Assembly (NCBI RefSeq): GCF_947179165.1
Contig: NC_077240.1
Coordinates: forward strand, 77,946,001 to 78,010,000
Source: Solanum dulcamara
Lineage: Eukaryota > Streptophyta > Magnoliopsida > Solanales > Solanaceae
Length of the DNA: 64,000 nt
Reading direction: 5' to 3'
Made by a program: the position numbers and the translations under genes. Within the stretch, counting starts at the first letter, position 1. The number at the start of each line of letters is the position of its first letter. Below the pieces are notes generated by a model that saw only the letters and a list, made by a program, of their open reading frames with translations, ran no database searches and was not told the origin of the DNA. This document shows positions 43,735-55,395 of the stretch, piece by piece.

Positions 43735-45010
43735 CTTATGAGGCCCGACTTGGCTAATTTTGGCCCCAACAAAATCGATCGACTAATTTTAAAAAATCAA
43801 TGTACTAATACACAAGGAAAATGCTTTAAAACCTTGAATTATAGTTATGTGACGCAGAAATGATGAATAAACAGACATCATTAATGAAAATGCAATGAAT
43901 ACTAGTCACCAGGCCTATGAGGCCCGACCAGGCTAAGTGTGGGGGCCAACGGAGTCGGTAGACTAATTTCTTAAAAATCAATAGACTAACACACAAAAAA
44001 TGCTCAAAATTTTGAATTCCTATTACTTGACATATATTTGTTGAAAAAGAAATCATTAATGAAATGCAATGAGTACTTGTCATTAGGTTTGTGGGACTCG
44101 ACCTAGGCCAACAGACTTAGTCGATTGATTTCTAGAAAATTGATGGAATAAAACACATGAACTTTTTATTTCGTGACACCGAAATGCTAAAAAAGAGATA
44201 TCATTAGTCAAAATGCATCAAGTACCAAGCTTGTGAGGCCGGTCGAGCCATGTTTAGGGGTCAACAAAGTCGGTCGATTAATTTCTAAAAAATCAATGGA
44301 ATTAATTAGAAAACAAAAAAAATGAATTCAAAAGCGACCCACTTTGGTAAATAAATAAGGAATTTCCCGTCAGGAGGTGTTATGCGCAGACCACTCAATC
44401 TTTTGGAAACTGGTTTCACTTGGGTGGGTTCGCGAAAACTTTTGGATAGGTATCCTCCGTTTACTATTCTTTTGTACTTTCTTCTTTTTACACGCGATAG
44501 GTCGGCGAAGCCTGAGCGGGTGCGGAGAAGGAAAGGCCAAACACTTCGGCTAACGGGAATGAGCAACGACGAAATGAGAAGATGACGTACACCTTCTTGT
44601 AAGGATTCCAGTTTCAAAGGGAGTTCTTGACCAGTTGAAAAAAATGTTAGCTAACTTTTGGTGCAAATCCTGTCGGAGCCTTGGCCGGTACCCTTGAATC
44701 CTCCGTGAGGAATAGGATCTTGATAATGGTTACACACAAAAATTACTTAAGTTTTGAATTCCTTTTATGTGACATAGAAATGTTTAAAAAAGAGATCATT
44801 GATGCAAATGAATTGAGTAATGGTCACCAGACCTGTGAGACCCGACTTGGCCAAATTTGCAGTCCAACCGAGTTGATCAACTTATTTTTGAAACATTAGT
44901 GGATTAACACACATAAAAACACTTAAAATCTTAAATTTCTATTTCAGGATATCTAAATAATGAAAAACGTGATACCATCGTAAATGGATTGATATGTAAC
45001 AACTTATGAG
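43735..45010. repeat. satellite-like tandem array, ~180-bp units
   Basis: Successive units carry GAGGCCCGAC-type boxes at about 43740, 43919, 44093, 44235 and 44837 (spacings near 179, 174 and 142 bp). Each box is followed by GTCGACTAATTT-like, CTAACACAC, TTGAATTCCTATT and AGAAATG...ATCATTA segments. The array is interrupted between about 44310 and 44725 by unrelated DNA. A degenerate partial unit continues towards 45010. No coding role. Confidence 0.75.
44310..44725. other. GC-richer insert in the tandem array, possibly organelle-derived
   Basis: The stretch is clearly richer in G+C than its flanks (for example GATAGGTCGGCGAAGCCTGA and GGAGCCTTGGCCGGTACCC) and has none of the array motifs. 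It contains opposing frames of 103 codons (-, 44306-44617) and 67 codons (+), neither recognised. Composition and style resemble plant mitochondrial intergenic DNA, so a nuclear copy of mitochondrial DNA is a reasonable guess, not a demonstration. Confidence 0.4.
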
Positions 45011-46734
45011 GTAGCTTGCGTCCAATCTGACCTAGACGCAATTAATCAAGATATCCTTGTCGGTGTTGACTTGGATCTCGAGTGACGGAATGCCTTAAGA
45101 CTTTTGACGCATAGAATTTTAGGATTATTTTGCTTATGTTTAGTTGATGAAGATCTGTTTCCTTAGGCTTTTAATTTATTCTCTCTTCAAGCTTCCCTCT
45201 TTCCCATAATTATCACCACCATTATATATGTTTAATGCGCAAAATATCTTTAATCCAGATATTGTTTTTAAGCTTTTTCAATTTATATGTATTGTTCATG
45301 CAAGTAAAAAAAAGAACAATTTAAACCATAGTCAATCTCTAAATTAATCATAAAAAAACATGAAAAGTTTCAAATTTGTCTCAACACTATGAAATACCCC
45401 AATTTTGCCCCATCATTAAGTTTCGGATTTTTTAAATACTTTTACCGTTAGTAAATCATTTTATATTTATCCTCATCATTAACGAAGCTCTAGCGTGAGA
45501 TGGGTGGACTCCGTATGTCCAAATTCTTTCATGTAGACTCACTAAACAAAAAGTAAAAAATAAAAAATTCTACTACGTATTACATATACTATAAATTCTT
45601 GTAATATTTTAATGAATCTGAGTGTATAGACAAAAGTAAAAAAAATAAAAATTAGAAAGAAACCTAAATAAAGAAATTTAAGAAAACTATAGAGGATAGA
45701 TGGTCCCTCTCATGTCAATGTACTTTTAGGAGGCACGTGGAAGACACGTGATAGATGTGATATTCAACCCCACGCTCCCTCCCCCCCCCCCCAAACCTAG
45801 GGGCGAATGTAGTAAGAGGCCAAGGTGTTCACGCGAACATTTTTGATAAAAAATTTTACTGTATATTTAGATTAACTTTTATGTGTTCATGTACATATAT
45901 TAACTTTTGAATACCTTGAACATATATTACGGTATACATACTGTAAAGAATTATCTGCACTCGATGTTTATATAAAATAGATATAAAGTTATAAATAAAG
46001 GTAAGAATGTATGGTTTAATGATCAGATTATAAGTTTGGTCTTCTAGCCTTAGAAGAAGTCGTATTCGCCCCGGATATCTGCAACGTCCTCCTTTGATAT
46101 TCTAATCTGGGAGAACTGAGGTATAGTGGTGGAGTCAATATTTTTATTAAATGGATTCAAGATATAAAGAAATAAACACACGAAAAGTCAAAAGGGGTTC
46201 AATATTTATTATATACATATAAAATAATTTTAATTATATATAAACAGTGTAATTTTTATCGAAGAGGGTTTGATGAACTCCTATTTCATCCCTATGAAGA
46301 TATATGTCATTTATTTATTAGATGTTTATACATATAGGATATGAGTAAAAATTTACTCTTAGGGTGTGCTTTTAAGGAAAATGTTTTCATGGAAATCTTT
46401 TCTTGAAAATATATTTTTTTAGGGAAGAGTAAATTTTTTTAAATTTTTTTTTTAGTGTTTTGATAAGTAAGCAAAAGATATTATCTTTAAAATATTTATA
46501 TGTATAATTTAGAAAAATACTACGAAGTGGGACGGAGAGTTGGGGTGATGGGAGTTGGAGTAGTTGAAAGCTAAGTAAGAGATAATAAATTTAAAATGTC
46601 ATTTATCGAAAGTATTTTTAAAAATAGACAAAAGCTTTGTTTTATTCTTTCAATATATATTTCTCATATTAAAAATTTGAGTAGAGAACTACAAAAGAAA
46701 CTTTAAGTTTGTCTAAGAGCCAAACGAACTATGC
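45011..46734. other. AT-rich intergenic spacer with poly-C run
   Basis: A run of 12 C lies at 45781-45792. No gene, RNA or terminal-repeat element could be supported. Confidence 0.4.
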
Positions 46735-47000
46735 TCTCTATTCCAAATCAGTTTTCATATTTTGCGTTCTCAAAAGTTAAATTATATAAATTTTAATTAA
46801 TATTTTTTAATTAATATTTTTTTATCAAATTGACATTAAAATAGCCGTAACTTATCTTTTGTATAGTTTTTGACTATCTAAATTATAATGATAAAATATT
46901 GAGTTGATGTAATTTAATTTAACTTCAAAAATTAGTCAATTAGCTTTTGAAAAATTAGTTGAAAATACAAGAAAAAGTAATTTTCTTTTGTTTAATTTGA
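46735..47000. mobile_element. degenerate Stowaway-type MITE
   Basis: It begins CTCTCTATTCCAAATCAGTTT and contains AATTTAACTTCAAAAATTAGTCAA and TAGCTTTTGAAAA, in the order of the intact copy at 47603-47854. The right end is decayed. Confidence 0.5.
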
Positions 47001-47168
47001 AAGTAATAAATCATTTACTCCCAACCATGGGACACAAATTTAATTATGTCAGCAATTATAATTAAACGTCATTTTCATGGACTTATTAATACATACTTAA
47101 CAAATTTTCATTTATATATCATTAAATGGAGTCACCTACAAAATTTTGTGAGGCCAAAAAATTAGATA

Positions 47169-47453
47169 CTCCCTCCATTTCATATTAAGTGAATTTATAA
47201 GGTAATACACACATATTAAGAAAAACATTCAAGGACATAATTTGAATCATACTTTTCACTATTGCCCTTTGTAAAATCATAAATATAATTTTGCAAGTAG
47301 TGTGATTTCTTTCTTAAAAAATATAAAACTTCAATAAATGAAATAACAAATATGGAAAAAGTTTCAAACATCTATCTTGAATTTTGAACAATTAAATTAT
47401 TTTGGAATAATGAAAAATTTCTCAAAAATTTACTTAATATGGAATGGAGGGAG
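47169..47453. mobile_element. Stowaway-type MITE
   Basis: 285 bp, starting CTCCCTCCATTTCATATTAAG and ending CTTAATATGGAATGGAGGGAG, near-perfect inverted terminal repeats. TA at 47167-47168 and 47454-47455. Confidence 0.9.
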
Positions 47454-47602
47454 TATTATATAAAGTCTCTTCAACGGTCTCAATCTCTTTAACTCTCTTC
47501 TTTTAAAACTAAAAATGACAGTTTGATGCACAAATTATTTTGTGTTCATACATGATTCGAGAAATAACCACACTTTAAGAAATGTCATTAATATAACTAT
47601 TA

Positions 47603-47854
47603 CTCCCCCCGTTCCATTTTAATTGTCATGATTTCCTTTTTGAGAGTCAAATTATATGAACTTTGACTAATATTTTACGATATATATTTTTATCATATTG
47701 ATATGAAAAAAATTGTAACTAATTTAATATAATTTTTGAATATCTAATTTTTTACTTTATAATATTGAGTTAAAGCAATATAATTTAACTTTAAAAATTA
47801 GTCAAATTGACTTTCGAAAAGCGCATCATGACAACTAAAGTGGGACAAAGGGAG
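47603..47854. mobile_element. Stowaway-type MITE
   Basis: 252 bp, starting CTCCCCCCGTTCCATTTTAA and ending AAAGTGGGACAAAGGGAG, with TA at 47601-47602 and 47855-47856. It contains AAAATTAGTCAAATTGACTTTCG, the internal signature shared with the degenerate copies at 9851 and 46735. Confidence 0.9.
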
Positions 47855-49760
47855 TAATAGTTATTTTCACAACTCAAACTCGTGACTTATAAATTATAAG
47901 AAGATAACTTTATCGATACTCCAAAAGTTCCCCTTCTTTTTTGCACTACTTTTTCAAACTATGCATATGAAGGGGAGCAAGCTAGAGATTTTATTTTATT
48001 TTTGTTATTCACTAATATATGTTTGAAATTTACTGGCTCATTTAATTTGAATTAAATGCGAGATTTCTAATCAAGAATGGATAATTCAATCCATCTCGTG
48101 ATAATCTTTGGTAGTTGGATGGATTGTTAGATAACTACAAAAATGAAAACAATAGAGGTAAAATGTAAAAGACGGATAAAGTGGTGATGCTCTTTGATTG
48201 CATCCGCTTGTTTGATCTTTAATCGTCTAGTTGTCCTCTTAGCCTCTATAAATATCGCATCATAGTATGCTTGCCGCAACATAAGATGCATATCGATGAT
48301 AAGATGGATGATGGAAGTCCATATGTACTAATAATTTTTTTTTTAAAATGCGAATTTATGAGACTGTATAACGATAGTATGGCGTAATTGCGAGTATGGC
48401 CGGGTGGTTTAATTTCAAACTTGAAAGAAAATATATATAATTACAATTTGAAGTTTGAAAAACAAATTTTTGCATTTTTCAAGTTTTCCTTGTAAAATTT
48501 TGAACTGTGATTTTATGTCAAACATAACATTAATTTTTAAATCTCTCTTTCAATTTTAATTATAAATACTATTTCTTTTTCAAATCTCAACCATGGCCAA
48601 ACACCTAAACCCCTTCTTTTGATTCTTTTTTTTTTTCCTATTGCAATTAAGACTCTAAATTTGATGTAGTTTTTTTGGTTTTTCATTTGATACATATAAT
48701 AAAATCTGATTAAATTTAAATTTGAGCAGTCTATGACTCATCTTTTGATGTAGTCCTCTGAATAATTTTTTATTTTTATGACTCAAATTCAAAATTTCTA
48801 ATTAAGGACAGATAAATTCTATCATCTCATTATAATCCATGGTGGTTGAATTTAATGTATTAAATAGCAGTACCACTATATTATTTATTTATTCCATTAC
48901 TAGATGGGACCTTCTGATTTCTTCTGAACTAGTATTTAATTCACTTATAAAATACTATAACGTATATATATTTTACATATAAATAAATGTAGTATACCCC
49001 ACCAATCCCCTTTCTTTTCATGAGCAAACCTCTTTAGAATCATATGTTTTGAACAAAAACTGACCAAATTGCATTAATTGCCTTCCACAATAACAAAAAT
49101 AGAAAATTCACTTTAATATCATACTCACACATTCACAACTAACAATTACAGTATAATTAGTGATGGAGTTAGAAATTTAATAATAAATATATAAAAAAAA
49201 TTCTAAATTATATTTAAAATATATTCATAATAACTTTTATTTAATATCTATTTACCGCATAATTTTCCAGCAAAAAATATGCACCGACTCACTCTTCGTT
49301 TAAGATGGCTCTATCCATGAGCATGACAGATTGATTAATAAATTCAAAATTTGAAGTTTATAAATATTTATATTAATTTTAAATTAATATATTATAATAA
49401 TAATGATGATGATAATTAAATTTAAAATCAAAATATTTATAGATATTAATGAATTTCTCAATATATATATAATATTTGAGCAAAGTTATTAAGACTTTCA
49501 TTAAACCACAAGTTACGGGATACATTCGTGGTAAAATAAATAAATCGCATTCTATGTTTATATCAAACAAAACAAATAATAGCATAACATGTGTCTTCTA
49601 TATACTTATTTTTTCTTAACATTAATAATTAAAATACAAATGTTTTAGCTTAATATTAATATTTGATGCGAAATGTTTTTTATATCCATAGTTGCAATCA
49701 AATACATATATAAAAGAAGAAAAAACAAAACATCACAAAATTAATTTTTTTTTAAAGGTG
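47855..49760. other. AT-rich spacer upstream of the OVATE gene
   Basis: It holds one MITE-like stretch at 48399-48612 (listed) and otherwise nothing I can support. Confidence 0.4.
48399..48612. mobile_element. MITE-like element
   Basis: Left end TATGGCCGGGTGGTTTAATT and right end AAATCTCAACCATGGCCAAACACCT form weak inverted ends (TGGCC...GGCCA). The interior has ATTTGAAGTTTGAAAAACAA, shared with about 41175-41320. Target duplication not resolved. Confidence 0.45.
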
Positions 49761-50029
49761 TCATAAATTTTTACACACCATCAAACCAACTATTCAATCA
49801 ATCAATTTATTATTTACCCATTGTGAATACATAAAACTTAAACTCCACAATAAAATGCATAACATTAATTTCATACTTACAACTATTCACAACCACCAAT
49901 ACTCACATCCCAACATAGCTAGAAGAAGAAAAAACCAAACACCCACCCCCCCACTCCCCAACCCTAACCAAATAAAATAAAAATAAAAGATCTCATAAAT
50001 TTTTACCCACCATCACACCAACTATTCAA
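49761..50029. repeat. 37-bp direct repeat upstream of the OVATE gene
   Basis: TCATAAATTTTTACACACCA at 49761 recurs as TCATAAATTTTTACCCACCA at 49993. Both continue to ACCAACTATTCAA, 232 bp apart with two mismatches in 37. The second copy lies about 75 bp upstream of the start codon, in the promoter or leader. Confidence 0.85.
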
Positions 50030-50105
50030 ATTTCAAGAGTTAGTTCTCTCCTCTCATTGTTTTTTTTTTCATTTCATTCAAACAAAACAAAAAAAAAGGC
50101 CAAAT

Positions 50106-50972
50106 ATGAAACTCTCTTCTCTCTTCAAGAACTCATCACAAAATTCCTCTTCTTCTACTACTACTTCTACATGGCCATGGTCATTACCAACTTGTGGAAA
50201 ACCAAAAACCCTCTCATTTAGGTTAGAAAAGAATCATCACAACATTTTCAATTCCACTTTTCATCTTGATGATATTAATGACACTACATGTTATAGTGTT
50301 GATGAATTTTTTAGTGAAATTGATGAAACAAGTTCTTCCTCTACTACAACTATCAATGGTCAAGATTGCATAGAGAAAGTGATTAAAGGGTTGAGATTAG
50401 AGAAAGAGAGGTTATTTTTTGAGCCAGAAGAGACAAGTTCAATTCTTGATTTTCAAGAATCCAAGAATATTAGTACTAGTACTAGTATTAGCACTAATGT
50501 TGTTAATGAAGGTAATAATATTGTTAGTTTTTTTCCATTGGGATTGGATTCAAAGGATCCTTTTGTGGATTTTAGAGAATCAATGGAAGAAATGGTGGAA
50601 GCATATGGAATACAAGATTGGGAGAGTCTTGAAGAGTTATTGACTTGTTACTTGAAGGTAAATTGCAAAAGTAACCATGGTTACATTGTTGGTGCTTTTG
50701 TTGATTTATTGGTCAATCTTGCAAGTCATAGTGAGAACAACAACAATATTACTAATGTTGGTGTTGGTGATTCTATAATAATGACAACTATTGATGAACA
50801 ACAACAATGTTTATCATCTTCAACAACAACAACAACTAGTCATTCTTTCACATCTCCATTGTCATTTTGTTCTTCTTCATGTTCTACAAGTTCATCTATT
50901 ACTAGTACCAGTGTTTGTTTGTCTTTGTTAGAAGAAGAAGATGAGGTTATTCAAACAAAAAAACAATGTTGA
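50106..50972 (+). CDS. OVATE family protein (transcriptional repressor)
   Basis: Intronless, 288 residues, start at the first ATG of the frame. The N-terminus MKLSSLFKNS with WPWSLPTCGKPKTLSFR (23-39) is the motif I associate with the OFP13/15/16/18 group. The OVATE domain lies at about 143-205: FPLGLDSKDPFVDFRESMEE, then DWESLEELLTCYL and GYIVGAFVDLLVNL. Between and after are long Ser/Thr and Asn/Gln low-complexity runs, presumably disordered. Family members act in the nucleus and cytoplasm, binding TALE homeodomain and TRM proteins to restrain cell elongation and shape fruits, tubers and leaves. All key domain parts are present and the frame is intact. Which numbered OFP it is cannot be settled by eye. 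Confidence 0.92.
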   Translation: MKLSSLFKNSSQNSSSSTTTSTWPWSLPTCGKPKTLSFRLEKNHHNIFNSTFHLDDINDTTCYSVDEFFSEIDETSSSSTTTINGQDCIEKVIKGLRLEKERLFFEPEETSSILDFQESKNISTSTSISTNVVNEGNNIVSFFPLGLDSKDPFVDFRESMEEMVEAYGIQDWESLEELLTCYLKVNCKSNHGYIVGAFVDLLVNLASHSENNNNITNVGVGDSIIMTTIDEQQQCLSSSTTTTTSHSFTSPLSFCSSSCSTSSSITSTSVCLSLLEEEDEVIQTKKQC

Positions 50973-52257
50973 TAGCATTGTTTCATCATCTTTTCAATTT
51001 TTGATATTTTGGATCAAAGAAATTAGAAGAAAAAAAAATGTAAAATGTATATGTATACTACTCTAGTAGTAGTTCTTTTTTTTTTTCCTTCTATAAAAGT
51101 AGTTGTTGACCCTCTTTTAATGTTTTTGGTCTCTTTTTAGTAGTAGTAATAGTGGTAGTAATTTTTGTTATTTCTTCTCGTTGGTGTAGTTAGCAAGTGC
51201 ATTAAATTAATTGTAGTATTGTATTGATATCAAATATTGTTGCATCAATGTATTTTTTGATTTTATATTTGGGGTTTGTTTCGGCCCTGATTTTAGGAGT
51301 AAAACGTTCTTTATTAAAGATGACTTTATATGATCAAGGTTCAAATCAGATACTTTTAATTAAGGATAGATAAATACTTACAACTTCACCATATTATATT
51401 ATGAAATACAATCGAAAGAGTACTCACAAAATTCAAAACTTAAAAAATAAAAAAAAATTAATGACTTTTGTTGAACAGAGCTAGCGTACGATCGACAAGC
51501 GACTTTGATCTCATAATGGTCTTTTAATTCGGCTACTAATAACAGGGGTTAGTTGACAAATCAAGATCGAGATTTTGTTTCACTTTTTATGTAGTAAGAA
51601 AAACTCTATGTTCAATTCATGTATATTCAAAATATATTTTACGTTCGTCAGATTCTATTTTATGGAATTACTCTAGATGGAATATATCGTTGTAAGTCAA
51701 AAGAGATTACCAAATTTGTAACAAAATTGTTCTATTAATGCAGAGCTGAAATCAAAATAAATGTTGGTTGGGTAAATTTAATTTTTGAGGACTAAAGAGT
51801 TATCCAATGTTACAATAGACAACTGTACACTTCTTTTATGAGTGTCATACAATTATAATAGATCAAATGCTATCGACTGTTCTCATCAAATCAAATGATA
51901 CATCATATAATTAGGTTCTATAAATAGAATTATATTTTAAAATTTATGAATTTGGTATTCTAATTTATTTAAATTATTGAATTATAAATTGATAATTAAT
52001 ATATATTCAATACATTTCTTGAGTCAAATATAAAGTTTTGAAAAAAGTTATTTGAGTTTGGCCGAATCTGTAATTCGTATACTAGCTTCGCTGCTACATG
52101 TCCATGGTTAATAATTAATTCATATTTTCACTTCATTAATCACTTAACCATGATAAGTTGAATTATTTAGATATAAATGTTCTGTGTGGATAAGTATTTA
52201 CCTTGATATTGTACGTATGTTGTAAGCCTTCAATAGATAACCTGATTTTTTTTTTTA
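50973..52257. other. OVATE gene 3' flank and spacer
   Basis: The first ~250 bp are T-rich and probably include the 3' UTR. Nothing recognised after that. Confidence 0.4.
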
Positions 52258-52504
52258 CTCACTCCGTTTCACTTTGTTTGTTTGGTATTGACTTGGCATG
52301 TAATTTTTAAATTAAGAATATTTTTAAATTGTGTGATCTTAAACTAAAAATACAGATAATATACCAAAATATACTTTAATCTTGTTGTTTTAAACATGTC
52401 ATGTGAAAGTTAGAATTAAGGAGTTGTCAAAAAAAGGAAAAGAGACATTTTTTTTAAACGGACTAAAAGGAAAAATAAGACAAATAAATTGAAACGGAAG
52501 AAAG
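52258..52504. mobile_element. Stowaway-type MITE, diverged
   Basis: Starts CTCACTCCGTTTCACTTTG after TA and ends AATTGAAACGGAAGAAAG before TA (52505-52506). 247 bp. Confidence 0.75.
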
Positions 52505-54040
52505 TATATTATTAATCTTACTATTTATGAATGATCATTTGTAATTATATTTTACATAATTTGATTGTGTATAAAAGTTATACTCTATTTGAATTGACTT
52601 ATTTTAGTTGACTTTTAACGTTTTTATTCAAATTGAATATAAATAAAATAATAACATTTTTATACACAAATATAGATGACCAGATTTTGCAGAAATTTGC
52701 CGTTTACAACACATACATTAACTGTTGATCAAATAATAAAAGCCCAGATTTTTAAAAATTGGAAAGTCATTATCATGATAGCTACAACACTACTGGGCCT
52801 GAAATTTTTGGAGTGGTCCTTTTTTCTGCAAAAAAATTATCATAAACATAAACCTAAATTTGAGAAAAAAAAATACATAATCTAAGAGTCACTTTTTTAT
52901 GTCCTTAAATGGTGACTGGATTTGATTTCTCAAAGTTAAAAAAGTAGTATCAATTTTGGTATGAAGAGGATTCTACCTTATCGTTGGCCTCTATAGTAGA
53001 ATTAATCGGGGACTTTGAGAAGCGATGATTTATTCTACGATGAATATCAGTAGTTTGAGTTTTTTACATTGGAGAAATCTCATGAATACTTTAGACCAAT
53101 TCGAATGGGGATATTATAACTCTAAAATTCTTGAGAGTATGAGTTTGTTTCTCTACTCTTTCTACCAACTCATACATCACATGCTATGGCACATGATAAT
53201 ATCATGATGCATGTTTTTTAATATTAACTATACTCTTTTGAATGTTTGACGTGTTTTCTTGATCTCTTCTTCATTCGTATTATATTCTCGTTTTAATGAT
53301 CTAACCTTAGCTTGTGATCGATGAATATGATTTGAAATATTTGAAATAATATTTGAGATTTCAAATACCCTTTTTTTTTTAATTTCAACATACTCTCATT
53401 TTTTACTTTGAAAATGTAACGAAATCATGTTCAAATATCTAATTAGTCTTTGATTAAACTAATTCAAATTTTCAAAAAACGAAATTTGATATCTCCTCTC
53501 TATCACAAAATAAAGATTTTCACTAAGAAGATTTAAAATATATATAAGTGAATACGCAAAAAGGTGATTGAGGAAATTCAGTAATCATCATCTACTATAT
53601 ATATAACCAACATTAATAATTACGTCTTAGTCACAAATAAGTTAGAATCAGTTATATAAAACCCTTTTATGCCCCTTATCTCCGACCCTCCTCCACCCCA
53701 CCCCAAAGTGTGTGTAGGGGGGGATGCATAATGGAAAACAAGATGTTGGAGGGAAGATTTTGTTTTGTTTTAGGGTAGGGTTACCTTATCACTTCAATCC
53801 TCACTGGCTAAATAGATTTTTGGAGCAGAAGAATGGAGAAAGAAACAAGAAACCTAATGGGATTGAAAGGGAGAATTATCACTGCCACAAGATTGAACTC
53901 CATGTGTTCTTGTGGTCCTTATATAATTTTATACCATATATAATTCTCTTAACTTTTAGAAAAAATTATCTAAATACACATCTTATTTTATCATAATCTC
54001 TAAAATTCCCTATTATTTAAAAAAGTTTCAAAAATCCCCT
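52505..54040. other. intergenic spacer
   Basis: Frames of 60-90 codons occur but none shows a domain or clear coding character. The 90-codon frame at 53724-53996 is basic and has a hydrophobic end, probably by chance. Confidence 0.35.
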
Positions 54041-54930
54041 CTCGGATACATCACTCCCTTCTCGTTGATACATCCATATAGGGCTGTACAGGGCAAACCG
54101 ATAAACCGCACCAAACCGACAAACCGAACCAAACCGGAAAAAAAACCTGACTAGTGGTTTGGTTTGACTTGGTTTGGTGTTTGAAAAAAAAACCCGACCA
54201 TTATAGGGTTGGTTTGGTTTTAACTAAAAAAAGTCAAACCGAACCCAAACCAACCCGATTATAGATATACTACTTTTAAATTATGTTATACATAAAAATA
54301 TTTATTAAAATGTAATTTATAAATATTTTTTAAAACTTTTTCATAAGTTTTGTTTTCTTTCTTACATTTAGATTTAGATTTGAGAAGCTCATCTAAATAA
54401 TATACAAAAAAAGCTCATCTTATAAAGTTATATTATAAAGTTAAAACTTCAAACAGTGTTCTGCATCCATTTTATATGTTGATATTTTGTACTAGAACTC
54501 TTTTTAAGAAGTACTGCTCTATGCTTTTTATTAGATACTATGAAAACCGGAGAAACCCAAAAAAACCCGAAAAAAACGAAAAACCCGAAAAAACCCGAAA
54601 AACCCGAGAAAAATTGATATCAAAAAACCCGACTTTTATTGGTTTGGTTTGGTTTATAGATTTAATAATCCGACACAAATGGTTTGGTTTGGTTTGTAAA
54701 AATCTGAACCAACCCGGTCCATGTACACCCCTACATCCATATCCCCCTCTTGGATACATCCCTCCCCTCTAGGATACATCATTCCTCTCTCGGATACATC
54801 CCTTCCCTATGTATTCGGATGTTCTATCCCCTCTCTAATACATCTATATCCCCTCTATGATACATACCTCCCCTCTCGGATACATTCCTGATCCCTATGT
54901 ATTCAGATGTCTGATGATGTATTCGAAATT
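54041..54930. repeat. degenerate minisatellite (GATACATCC type), split by a transposon
   Basis: Short units of about 20-24 bp built on GGATACATCC(C/A)TCCCCTCT run at 54041-54079 and continue at 54733-54930 on the other side of the element at 54080-54732. The last copies degrade into TATGTATTCGGATG. Confidence 0.75.
54080..54732. mobile_element. Mutator-like non-autonomous element (653 bp)
   Basis: Ends AGGGCTGTACAGGGCAAACCG and CGGTCCATGTACACCCCT are imperfect inverted repeats. The interior is dominated by (GGTTTGGTTTGG)n on one side and AAACCCGAAAA repeats on the other. ACATCCATAT stands on both sides (54070-54079, 54733-54742), a 10-bp duplication suited to a Mutator-like element. No transposase inside. 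The flanks are themselves repetitive, so chance similarity must be weighed. Confidence 0.7.
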
Positions 54931-55057
54931 CATAAATTAAGAAATTTTTGTCATTTAAAAAAGAGCAGAGAAATAATATAATTAGCTCTTAAAACTATAA
55001 AATTTATGTAAATTACTCTATTTTTTATTTATCATACCATGCCACTAGTTTCATTTG
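54931..55057. other. short spacer
   Basis: Nothing recognised. Confidence 0.4.
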
Positions 55058-55395
55058 AGCAATATGTTAATGGCATATGTGCTTGATTTCAAAGGGATTT
55101 GGGATGATCACCTACCGTTGGTTGAGTTTGCATACAATAATAGTTACCATTCGAGTATCAGAATGACACCATTTGAAGCCTTGTATGAAAGGAAGTGTTG
55201 ATCACCTATTGGATGGTTTGAAGTAGGAGAGGATGCCTTGTAAAGGCCCGAGTTAGTGTTTGAGGCCTTGGAAGAGGTCAAGCTTATTCGAGAAAGGTTA
55301 AGGGCTGCCCAAAGTCGTCAAAAGTCCTTTTCCGTTATTCGGATGTTTTTAGGAGAGAACTTGAGTTCGATGTGAAAGATTGGATAATGGAAATT
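55058..55395 (+). mobile_element. Ty3/gypsy integrase C-terminal fragment
   Basis: The translation reads [20 protein letters not shown] then [13 protein letters not shown], a stop, GWFEVGEDAL and LVFEALEEVKLIRERLRAAQ, ending near RRELEFDVKDW. This is the end of a gypsy integrase (Del/Tekay-like chromovirus style). Stops interrupt it and no LTR is nearby, so it is an isolated relic. Confidence 0.85.

Noticed and set aside
44306..44617. 103-codon - strand frame in the GC-richer insert
   Set aside because: No recognisable domain, overlapped by another frame on the other strand, and it ends in flanking repeat; probably chance in organelle-like DNA.
50419..50643. 74-codon + strand frame
   Set aside because: Out-of-frame shadow of the OVATE gene.
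53724..53996. 90-codon frame, possible small protein
   Set aside because: Composition looks like chance AT-rich sequence; no motif or context.
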